A stretch of 64,000 bases of DNA from Allopusillimonas sp048270225 (GTDB taxonomy: Bacteria; Pseudomonadota; Gammaproteobacteria; Burkholderiales; Burkholderiaceae_B). The notes under the pieces were generated by a model. The model was not told the origin of the DNA and searched no databases. It worked only from the letters and a program-made list of their open reading frames with translations. A program made the position numbers and the translations under genes. Below are positions 43,013-50,476 of the stretch, piece after piece. Position 1 is the stretch's first letter. Each line of letters starts with the position of its first letter. The stretch is from positions 1 to 64,000 of the forward strand of contig JBLWTG010000012.1 in the NCBI GenBank assembly GCA_048270225.1, given 5' to 3'.

Positions 43013-43773
43013 AGCAGAATTCCTTATTATCCATAGAAGGATTGACCGTAACGTTCGGCGGACTGACGGCCGTAAAAAGCTTGTCGTTTGAGGTTGAGCA
43101 GGGGCATATACATGCATTGATAGGCCCCAACGGTGCCGGGAAGTCGACCACTTTCAATTGCATCTCGCGCTATTACGATCCAAGCGCAGGCTCTATTTAT
43201 TTCAATGGCGAAGACATTACGCACAAGCGGGCGCATCAGATGGCATCGCTGGGCGTGGCGCGTACATTTCAGAATCTGGAGATGTTCAACGAGCTGTCTG
43301 TGCTGGAGAATGTCCTGCTTGGTACATACTCGCATGGATGCAGACGTTGGGCCGCATTAATGCGCAAGGCCAGTGGAGAAACCCGGGATTTCGCTGAAAG
43401 CCTGCTGGAAAGAGTGGGTCTGGCCGATTTTCGCTACCAGGCGGCCAGTAGTCTGGACTTTGGCCGGCAGAAAATGCTGGAACTCGCACGCGCTCTGGCC
43501 ATCAAGCCAGCGCTGTTGTTGCTTGATGAGCCGGCAGCAGGCTTGCGCAACCGCGAGATTGACAAGCTGGATGTTCTCCTGACAGATATTGCCAGCCGAG
43601 ATGGTGTCACCGTGCTGCTGGTCGAGCATGTGATGCAACTGGTAATGTCGATCTCAAAAACCATTACGGTCATGTCCTTTGGAGAGAAAATTGCAGAGGG
43701 TACGCCTGCGGACATCCGTTGCAACGAGCGTGTGATCGAAGCATATCTGGGCAAAGGAGAAGAGCATGTCTGA
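43009..43773 (+). CDS. ABC transporter ATPase LivG type
   Basis: A 254-residue ATPase. Walker A GPNGAGKSTT and Walker B LLLLDEPAAGL are intact. The ABC signature reads SSLDFGRQKMLELARAL, so the usual Ser of LSxGQ is Asp, an uncommon change at a residue that contacts ATP. It overlaps livF by 8 bp. Together with LivF it drives the importer. Confidence 0.93.
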   Translation: MKQNSLLSIEGLTVTFGGLTAVKSLSFEVEQGHIHALIGPNGAGKSTTFNCISRYYDPSAGSIYFNGEDITHKRAHQMASLGVARTFQNLEMFNELSVLENVLLGTYSHGCRRWAALMRKASGETRDFAESLLERVGLADFRYQAASSLDFGRQKMLELARALAIKPALLLLDEPAAGLRNREIDKLDVLLTDIASRDGVTVLLVEHVMQLVMSISKTITVMSFGEKIAEGTPADIRCNERVIEAYLGKGEEHV

Positions 43774-44485
43774 ACCGTTGCTGGTGGTCGACGGCGTCAA
43801 TGCCTCCTATGGAAATATTTCGGCGTTGGAAAATGTATCTCTCCAGGTGGAGCAGGGTGCGATTGTTGCCTTACTGGGCGCCAATGGTGCGGGAAAGTCG
43901 ACCACCCTCAATGTCATTTCCCATATCGTCAGACCGACGCGAGGCAGCGTGAGTTTCGACGGAGAAGATATCCATCAACTGCCAACCGATGAGATTGTCC
44001 GTCGCGGCATTGTTCAGGTGCCGGAAGGCCGCGAGATATTTCGCGACATGAGCGTGCGGGAAAACCTGGAGATGGGCGCCTATCTGCGCCGTGACCGGGC
44101 AGGCATGGCTGAAGACATGGACAAGGTGTGTGAAATTTTCCCGCGCCTGAAAGAACGATACGTGCAAAAGGCGGCAACGTTGTCTGGTGGAGAGCAGCAA
44201 ATGTTGGCGCTGGCGCGCGCGATGATGGCTCGTCCACGCATGATATTGCTGGACGAACCTTCGATGGGACTCGCGCCACTGGTTGTGACGCAGATCTTTG
44301 AGACGGTACAGGCTTTGAATCGAGATCAGCAGATAACCTTTCTGATTGTCGAGCAAAACGTCAAGCTCGCTCTGTCGATTTCCAGTTATGCCTACATCCT
44401 TGAGAACGGTGAGCTGGCGCTGGAAGGCCATTCCGCCGATCTTCGCAATGATGAGGCTGTCCAGCGCGCTTATCTTGGCACCTGA
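43766..44485 (+). CDS. ABC transporter ATPase LivF type
   Basis: A 239-residue ATPase with Walker A GANGAGKSTT, the LivF-specific GIVQVPEGREIFRDMSVRENLEMGAY, a normal signature LSGGEQQMLALARAM and Walker B MILLDEPSMGL. Last gene of the transporter; the SDR gene at 44505 follows after 19 bp. Confidence 0.94.
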   Translation: MSEPLLVVDGVNASYGNISALENVSLQVEQGAIVALLGANGAGKSTTLNVISHIVRPTRGSVSFDGEDIHQLPTDEIVRRGIVQVPEGREIFRDMSVRENLEMGAYLRRDRAGMAEDMDKVCEIFPRLKERYVQKAATLSGGEQQMLALARAMMARPRMILLDEPSMGLAPLVVTQIFETVQALNRDQQITFLIVEQNVKLALSISSYAYILENGELALEGHSADLRNDEAVQRAYLGT

Positions 44486-44504
44486 CTGAACCATTCATGG
44501 GCAA

Positions 44505-45233
44505 ATGATGAAAAATATTGCTTTGGTGACTGGCGCTGGCGCCGGCATAGGCCTTTCTATTGCGCAGCGACTTGCACATGACGGGTTTAGCGTTGTTGTC
44601 GTTGACAAAGATGCGCAAGCAGTTGTGAAAGCGGTCGACGATTTGTGTCGGGCAGGTCTGGAGGCGGAGCCCCGCGTGCTGGACCTGACTGACGAAACCG
44701 CGGTCCGGTCAATGATTGATGCGCTACCTCCGCTGCATGCCTTGGTGAATAACGCTGGCTTGTTTGATGAGCGGCGCTTCTTTGATGTCAGCACAGACGA
44801 TTATCGGCGTATGTATGAGCTCAATCTGATTGCGGTGACCACGCTGACACAGGCTGCGGCTCGCACGATGGGCTGGGGGGCGAAGATCGTCAATATTGCC
44901 TCTCGCGCCTATCTCGGCGCGAGGCACCATCCACATTATGTCGCCTCCAAAGCCGCAGTGGTGGGATATACGCGTGCCAGCGCGATGGAGTTGGCGCCTA
45001 AAGGTATTCTCGTCAATGCGGTCGCGCCTGGCCTGATCGATACACCGCTCCTGCAGGCGCTGACGCCAGATCGATTGGCGGCGCAGCTGTCTATGCAGCC
45101 TACCGGCAAGGCGGGGCGACCGAGCGATGTTGCCAATGCGGTGTCATTCCTGGTCGATCCGGCAATGGATTTCATTACGGGCCAGGTTCTATTTGTCGAT
45201 GGCGGAAAGTCGCTGGGCGGTACGGGAGCGTAA
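44505..45233 (+). CDS. Short-chain dehydrogenase/reductase
   Basis: A 242-residue classical SDR with TGAGAGIG, NNAGLF, the catalytic Ser in IVNIASRAY and Y-xxx-K in HYVASKAAVVGY, then DFITGQVLFVDGG. It differs clearly from the SDR at 38998, so the island likely has two different alcohol or ketone steps. It ends 3 bp before the flavoprotein gene. Confidence 0.9.
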   Translation: MMKNIALVTGAGAGIGLSIAQRLAHDGFSVVVVDKDAQAVVKAVDDLCRAGLEAEPRVLDLTDETAVRSMIDALPPLHALVNNAGLFDERRFFDVSTDDYRRMYELNLIAVTTLTQAAARTMGWGAKIVNIASRAYLGARHHPHYVASKAAVVGYTRASAMELAPKGILVNAVAPGLIDTPLLQALTPDRLAAQLSMQPTGKAGRPSDVANAVSFLVDPAMDFITGQVLFVDGGKSLGGTGA

Positions 45234-45236
45234 ATC

Positions 45237-46934
45237 ATGGCAGACACCCAATGGAACAGGATGGTCGATGCGGTAATCATCGGCAGTGGTGCAAGCGGAA
45301 TGTCTGCGGCATTGACCGCCAGGCTTCAGGGGCTGGATGTTTTGTTGATTGAAAAAACCGATCGAATTGGCGGCTCCACGGCAATATCAGGTGGTGCGGT
45401 CTGGATTCCTTTGAATTCGGGATCTGCAGCGGCCGGACATCCTGACACATTCGAGCAGGTCTGGGAGTACCTGGCCAATACAGTCGGGGATGCGGCGCCC
45501 GATCACATGAAGCGGGCATACCTGGACCAGGGAAAAGTCATGCTGGATGATTTGGCCGCCCATGGCGTTTTGCAGCTTACCGCGAGAGCTTATTCGCCTG
45601 ACTATTATTCGGATCGTCCGGGAGCTTCGATGGGAGGTCGGGCCCTGGATCCAGTGGCGTTTGATGGCCGCCTGCTTGGCCGGAAATTCAAAGAACTGCG
45701 TGACCCACTCAAAGAATTTACGGTGCTCGGTGGCATGATGGTCACGACGACTGATGTGTTTCATTTGCTTGCTGCGTTGCGTTCGTTTAAGTCCTTTTTC
45801 TACAGTGGAAAGCTTGTGCTGCGCTACTGGATGGACAGAACGAGAGGCTTTCATCGCGGCACGCGCCTATTGCTCGGCAATGCGCTGGCAGCGCAGCTTT
45901 TTCACGCCATGCTCAAGCAGAAAATTGAATACTGGCTTCAAACGCCTGCGCAGCATCTCATCGTGGATGATGCGGGGCGCGTCGAAGGCGTGACGGTTGT
46001 CTGCCAGGGCAAAACGCTGAACATAAGGGCGCGCAAAGGGGTCGTAATAGCGACTGGAGGCTTTCCGTGGAATATGGCCATGCGGAAAGCCTTATATCCC
46101 AAGGTTACCGGCGAGTGGTCGATGTCGCCACAGGGTAATCGGGGCGAAGGCATAAAGTTGGCAGAAGAGGCCGGTGCCGTCATGGGAAAAGGGCACACTG
46201 CTCCTGCGTTCTGGGCACCTGTCTCTCTGCTTCGCAAAAAAGATGGCAGTGTGCTCAATTACCCGCATCTGGTATGGGACAGGGCCAAACCCGGTCTGAT
46301 TGCGGTAAACCGTGATGCGCAGCGTTTTGTGAACGAGGCCTCCTCTTATCATGATTTCGTCTCGGCAATGTACCGTCATGGTTCCGATACCTGCATCCCC
46401 GCATGGCTGTTGTGCGATCATGATTTTATTGAAAAATGGGGTTTGGGCCTCGCTTTGCCTGGCGGACGGCCACGCCAACATTTGATAGATGCCGGCTATC
46501 TGATCAAGGCATCTACCTTGGAGGAACTTGCTGCGCAGGCGGGGCTGGATGCCGTTGCGCTGAGGGCGACGATAATGCGCTATAACAGTCTGGTAGGTCA
46601 GGGTGCGGACACTGATTTTGGTAAGGGCAGTACTGCTTACAATAGATACCTTGGCGATCCTGCGCACAAGCCCAATCCTTGCCTGGGCCCATTGGACAAG
46701 GCGCCATTCTATGCGGTGCAGGTGGTGGCAGGAGATATTGGCACGGCATGCGGTATACAGACCAACGAACGGGCTCAGCCATTGCGCAGCGATGGTCAGC
46801 CCATACCCGGTCTGTATGTGGTGGGCAATGATATGCAGTCTGTGATGGGAGGCGCCTATCCGGGGCCTGGTATAACGCTCGGACCTGCGCTGACATTTGG
46901 CTGGGTGGCTGGAAACGAGTTGGCGAGACATTAA
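45237..46934 (+). CDS. FAD-dependent dehydrogenase of the 3-ketosteroid-dehydrogenase/fumarate-reductase group
   Basis: A 565-residue flavoprotein. The FAD motif is VIIGSGASGMSAALTA, then GGSTAISGGAVWIP. The C-terminus YPGPGITLGPALTFGWVAGNE closes the FAD fold. This layout fits KstD-like enzymes that place a double bond next to a ketone in alicyclic or steroid rings. With two SDRs and an importer, it suggests breakdown of a cyclic ketone or acid, but the substrate is open. Last gene of the A+T-richer island. Confidence 0.88.
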   Translation: MADTQWNRMVDAVIIGSGASGMSAALTARLQGLDVLLIEKTDRIGGSTAISGGAVWIPLNSGSAAAGHPDTFEQVWEYLANTVGDAAPDHMKRAYLDQGKVMLDDLAAHGVLQLTARAYSPDYYSDRPGASMGGRALDPVAFDGRLLGRKFKELRDPLKEFTVLGGMMVTTTDVFHLLAALRSFKSFFYSGKLVLRYWMDRTRGFHRGTRLLLGNALAAQLFHAMLKQKIEYWLQTPAQHLIVDDAGRVEGVTVVCQGKTLNIRARKGVVIATGGFPWNMAMRKALYPKVTGEWSMSPQGNRGEGIKLAEEAGAVMGKGHTAPAFWAPVSLLRKKDGSVLNYPHLVWDRAKPGLIAVNRDAQRFVNEASSYHDFVSAMYRHGSDTCIPAWLLCDHDFIEKWGLGLALPGGRPRQHLIDAGYLIKASTLEELAAQAGLDAVALRATIMRYNSLVGQGADTDFGKGSTAYNRYLGDPAHKPNPCLGPLDKAPFYAVQVVAGDIGTACGIQTNERAQPLRSDGQPIPGLYVVGNDMQSVMGGAYPGPGITLGPALTFGWVAGNELARH

Positions 46935-46951
46935 ATAACAAAGGATTCTGA

Positions 46952-47560
46952 ATGAAGATTTACTATTCCCCTGCATCCCCCTACGTGCGCAAGTGCATGG
47001 TAGTGGCCAGCGAACTGGGCCTGACCGACCGCATCGAGAAGCTGTCCAGCGCGGCGAGCCCGGTCAAGATGGATACCTCGGTGGCGGCCTCCAACCCGCT
47101 GGGCAAGGTCCCCACCTTGATCACCGACGACAGCCAGGCGCTGTTCGACAGCCGGGTCATCTGCGAGTACCTCAACGACCTGGGGCAGGGCAGCTTGTTC
47201 CCTGAGCCGGGGGCGCAGCGCTGGCAGGCGTTGACCGAGCAGTCGCTGGCAGACGGCTTGCTGGATGCCGCCTTGCTGGCGCGCTACGAAACCGCACTGC
47301 GTCCGGAACAGTTTCAATGGCAGGAGTGGACAGACGGCCAGATGCGCAAGATCGCCAACGCCCTCACGTATTTCGAGGGTGTGGTGGCGCAGCGCGCCGG
47401 GCAGGTGGACATCAGCACCATTACTCTGGGCTGCGGGATCGGGTATCTGGATTTCCGTTATCCGCACTACGATTGGCGCAGCACCTATCCGGCCGTGGCG
47501 CAGTGGTATGCAGAATTCAGCCAGCGGCCTTCCATGCGGGACACCGTGCCGGCAGCCTGA
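46952..47560 (+). CDS. Glutathione S-transferase family protein
   Basis: A 202-residue GST. The thioredoxin-like domain starts KIYYSPASPYVRKCMVVASELGL with a likely catalytic Ser, and has NPLGKVPTLITDD and FDSRVICEYL. The C-terminal helical domain includes ALTYFEG and SQRPSM. It resembles YibF-type GSTs. Base composition returns to the G+C-rich level of the surrounding chromosome, so the island boundary lies between this gene and the flavoprotein. Confidence 0.92.
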   Translation: MKIYYSPASPYVRKCMVVASELGLTDRIEKLSSAASPVKMDTSVAASNPLGKVPTLITDDSQALFDSRVICEYLNDLGQGSLFPEPGAQRWQALTEQSLADGLLDAALLARYETALRPEQFQWQEWTDGQMRKIANALTYFEGVVAQRAGQVDISTITLGCGIGYLDFRYPHYDWRSTYPAVAQWYAEFSQRPSMRDTVPAA

Positions 47561-47583
47561 CCAAGACTGCGCAGTACAAACGC

Positions 47584-47623
47584 AAAACAGCGCCTCGACG
47601 GATCGAGGCACTGTTTTGTTTTT
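47584..47623 (+). terminator. Intrinsic terminator after the GST gene
   Basis: AAAACAG-C-GCCTCGA (47584-47598) pairs with TCGAGGC-A-CTGTTTT (47603-47617) with one C/A mismatch and a CGGA loop, followed by GTTTTT. The A-run on the left arm would also let it work for the convergent transporter transcript. Confidence 0.85.
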
Positions 47624-47642
47624 GATCAGCCTTAACTGCCGT

Positions 47643-47768
47643 CTATTTGAACAGTGCGCCGGCCTTGATCAGGGTTTCCCAGATGCCGAGCACCAGGGGA
47701 ATGCCGACGTACAGCCAGAAGATGACAAGCAGTACGGGCGAGGTGGTGCTTTGTGTAGGTGCATTCAT
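47643..47768 (-). CDS. Small subunit of the OFA-type MFS transporter (41 aa)
   Basis: A 41-residue single-helix membrane peptide: a polar start (MNAPTQSTTS), a hydrophobic span (VLLVIFWLYVGIPLVLGIW) and a short tail (ETLIKAGALFK). The pattern matches the small MFS-associated subunits found after oxalate/formate-antiporter-like genes. AAGGAG lies 6 bp before the ATG, and it starts 9 bp after the transporter stop, so translation is well supported. Confidence 0.8.
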   Translation of the reverse strand: MNAPTQSTTSPVLLVIFWLYVGIPLVLGIWETLIKAGALFK

Positions 47769-47777
47769 GGAGGCTCC

Positions 47778-49202
47778 TTATTTGTTCGTGGCCATGGCGG
47801 GATTGAGGCTGCCGGGCTGCCTGAGCGCGTCGGGCTTGGGCTGCTCATCGAGCATGTGGTGATGCGAGGCAACCGGGCGGACAAACAGGTTGCAGAAGAA
47901 GCCGATGATCAGCAGGCCAGCCATGATGTACATGGTGGTGGTATAGGCTTGCGCCGGCGGTACGCCGCTGTCGACCTGGTACTGGCGTATGTAATTGACC
48001 AGCACGGGGCCGAACACGCCCGCAGCGGCCCATGCCGTCAGCAGGCGGCCATGGATGCCGCCTACATAGCGGGTGCCGAACAGGTCCGCCAGATAGGCCG
48101 GAACGGTCGAAAAACCGCCGCCGTACATCGAGATGATGATGGCATAGAACAGTACGAACAGGGCCACGTTGCCGGCCGCGCCCATGCCCGGCACCATGAA
48201 GTAAAGCACGGCGCCCAGCACGAAGAAGGTGAAGTAGGTATTCTTGCGGCCCAGATAGTCGGACACTGACGACCAGAAGAATCGTCCCAGCATATTGGCC
48301 AGCGACAGCAGGCCGACGAAACCGGCTGCCGCGCCCGGGGTAATGCCGCCCTTGAAGCTTTCCTGGATCATGACCGAGGCCTGTCCGAGCACGCCTATCC
48401 CTGCCGTCACGTTCAGGCACAGCGCCCACCATAACAGCCAGAACTGTGGTGTCTTCAGCGCCTGGTCAATATGCACATGGTTGCGCGAAATCATGGCGTT
48501 CTGGGTGACCGGGGGCGTCCAGCCATGGGGTTTCCAGTCAGCTGCCGGAATGCGGATCGCCAGCGCGCCTATCATCATGGAGATAAAGTACAGAATCCCC
48601 ATGACGACAAACGTCTGCGCCACGCCCACCGAGGTCGGCGAGGAGAAGTGGTTCATCAGCGCGACCGACATGGGGGAGGCGATGAAGGCGCCGCCGCCAA
48701 AGCCCATGATGGCCATGCCTGTCGCCATGCCCCGCTTGTCCGGAAACCATTTGATCAATGTGGACACCGGCGATACATAGCCTATCCCCAGGCCTGTGCC
48801 GCCAAGTACGCCATAGCCCAGATAAACCAGCCATATCTGGTGCCAGGCCACGCCCAGTGCGGCGACCATGAAGCCGCCGCCGAAGCAGCAGGCTGCAACG
48901 AACATGGCTTTGCGCGGGCCCACTTCTTCCAGCCATTTGCCCGCGAAGGCCGCGGCCAGTCCCAGGAACACGATGGCGATACTGAAAATCCATCCGAGCG
49001 TGGGCAGGTCCCAGTCGCCGGGGGCATGCTGGGTGACGCCGATCAGTCGGGTCATGGGGTTGTTGAATACCGAGAATGCATAGGCCTGGCCTATGCATAG
49101 GTGTACGGCCAGCGCAGCCGGTGGGATCATCCACCGGTTGAAGCCGGGTGGAGCGGTGATGCGCTCCTTGCTGAAAAAGCCGTTGTTCGATGTGTTGCTC
49201 AT
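47778..49202 (-). CDS. OFA-family MFS transporter (oxalate/formate antiporter-like)
   Basis: A 474-residue, 12-helix transporter. FNRWMIPPAALAVHLCIGQAYAFSVFNNP and GYGVLGGTGLGIGYVSPVSTLIKWFPDKRGMATGMA are typical of the OFA subfamily. OxlT swaps oxalate and formate; other members carry other small acids. AAGGAGA precedes the ATG. It lies 48 bp after the fds operon on the same strand, so it may move formate or oxalate for that enzyme. Confidence 0.9.
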   Translation of the reverse strand: MSNTSNNGFFSKERITAPPGFNRWMIPPAALAVHLCIGQAYAFSVFNNPMTRLIGVTQHAPGDWDLPTLGWIFSIAIVFLGLAAAFAGKWLEEVGPRKAMFVAACCFGGGFMVAALGVAWHQIWLVYLGYGVLGGTGLGIGYVSPVSTLIKWFPDKRGMATGMAIMGFGGGAFIASPMSVALMNHFSSPTSVGVAQTFVVMGILYFISMMIGALAIRIPAADWKPHGWTPPVTQNAMISRNHVHIDQALKTPQFWLLWWALCLNVTAGIGVLGQASVMIQESFKGGITPGAAAGFVGLLSLANMLGRFFWSSVSDYLGRKNTYFTFFVLGAVLYFMVPGMGAAGNVALFVLFYAIIISMYGGGFSTVPAYLADLFGTRYVGGIHGRLLTAWAAAGVFGPVLVNYIRQYQVDSGVPPAQAYTTTMYIMAGLLIIGFFCNLFVRPVASHHHMLDEQPKPDALRQPGSLNPAMATNK

Positions 49203-49250
49203 GCTGTCTCCTTGTGCGGCTCGTTGTCCGCCTCTCCGTGGTAGTGGCTA

Positions 49251-49514
49251 TCAGGCTGTCGCGGGTTTCCGGGGGGTGAGTCGCTCCTTGTTCAGAACAA
49301 TGGCCTGCTTCGCGATCTCGCTCAGGCCGATCTCGCCGGTTTGACCGTCCGGCTGTTGATCCAGGAAATCGAGCAGGGCGATGCGCATGCGCGGTTCCCA
49401 GAATTTCTGGATATGGTTGGCAATGCCCTCCAGCGCCTGGTCGTGGTCGGGCATTGCTTCAAAGAAATCGCCGATGCGGTTCGCAAGGCGGATCAGGTGC
49501 GAAATATTGTTCAT
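49251..49514 (-). CDS. fdsD: Formate dehydrogenase delta subunit
   Basis: An 87-residue protein starting MNNISHLIRLANRIGDFF, with the family segment IANHIQKFWEPRMRIALLDFL. It is a small subunit of soluble NAD-dependent, molybdenum formate dehydrogenase. Its ATG overlaps the fdhD stop by 4 bp. Confidence 0.92.
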   Translation of the reverse strand: MNNISHLIRLANRIGDFFEAMPDHDQALEGIANHIQKFWEPRMRIALLDFLDQQPDGQTGEIGLSEIAKQAIVLNKERLTPRKPATA

Positions 49515-50473
49515 GCAATCGTCCTGTCTGTGCGCAGATATTCGGCGTGGCTGTATACGTTGAAGGTGTCGCCTCGCGCGAAACCGGCCAGCATGAGGTT
49601 GAGTTGTTCGGCCAGGTCCACGGCATAGGTGGTGGGCGCGGATACCGCAAGCAGTGCGCCGATGCCGGCGGCGGCGCATTTCTGCACCATCTCAAAGCTT
49701 GCCCGGCTGGAAATCACGGCAAGGCCGGCGGGGGCGGGTGTCGAGGTACGCAGCAGGTGGCCGATGAGTTTGTCCAGCGCATTGTGCCGGCCGACATCCT
49801 CGCGCACGCATTGCACCTTGCCGTCCAGGTCGGCCCAGCCGGCGGCATGGGTGGCGCCGGTCGATTGATGCAGCGGCTGCAGCCCACGCAATTGCCGGAC
49901 GGCATGCACCAGCGCGCCTGTGTCGTAGCGCTCAGGTTGCGCCGGCAGCGGCGCCAGTTCACGCTGGACTTCGTCCAGACTTTCTATGCCGCACAGGCCG
50001 CAGCCGGTGCGGCCGGCCAGGCTGCGGCGGCGCAGTTTCAGCGCCTGCAGCCGGGCGCTGGACAGGCGCACCTGTAGCACCACGCCCTTGTCGCGCTGGA
50101 CGGTGTCGATGTCATAAATCTCGCCGGGCGACTGGATAATGCCTTCGGTATAGGCAAAACCATAGGCGAAGTCTTCCAGATCGGCCGGCGTGGCCAGCAG
50201 CGTGGCGTGGCTGATCCCGTTGAACTCCAGCGCCACGGCAACTTCCTGCGCAATATCGTCGGTGTCGTAGCGTCCCGTCTGTCCGGTGCCGCTGCGCAGC
50301 ACGGTATGGCTGCGCCGCCCGGCCTGTGCGGCGTCCGGCGTATCGCGTTCGGCCATGGCAGGGATGTCGGCCTGGGGCGCAGGAGCGGGTCTGGCGCCTG
50401 TGGTGTTGCGGCTTCCCACCGGACCGGACCAGTATCCAGGGGGCGCGAGTGTTGCTGCCTGCATTGCGTGCAA
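49511..50473 (-). CDS. fdhD: Formate dehydrogenase accessory sulfurtransferase FdhD/FdsC
   Basis: A 320-residue FdhD with a Pro/Ala-rich N-terminus. The sulfur-carrying cysteines are in TGCGLCGIESL; VREDVGRHNALDKLIG and SSRASFEMVQKCAAAG bind the cofactor. FdhD passes sulfur to the molybdenum cofactor, needed for active FdsA. It begins 3 bp after fdsA. Also called fdsC in this operon. Confidence 0.94.
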   Translation of the reverse strand: MHAMQAATLAPPGYWSGPVGSRNTTGARPAPAPQADIPAMAERDTPDAAQAGRRSHTVLRSGTGQTGRYDTDDIAQEVAVALEFNGISHATLLATPADLEDFAYGFAYTEGIIQSPGEIYDIDTVQRDKGVVLQVRLSSARLQALKLRRRSLAGRTGCGLCGIESLDEVQRELAPLPAQPERYDTGALVHAVRQLRGLQPLHQSTGATHAAGWADLDGKVQCVREDVGRHNALDKLIGHLLRTSTPAPAGLAVISSRASFEMVQKCAAAGIGALLAVSAPTTYAVDLAEQLNLMLAGFARGDTFNVYSHAEYLRTDRTIA

Positions 50474-50476
50474 TCC

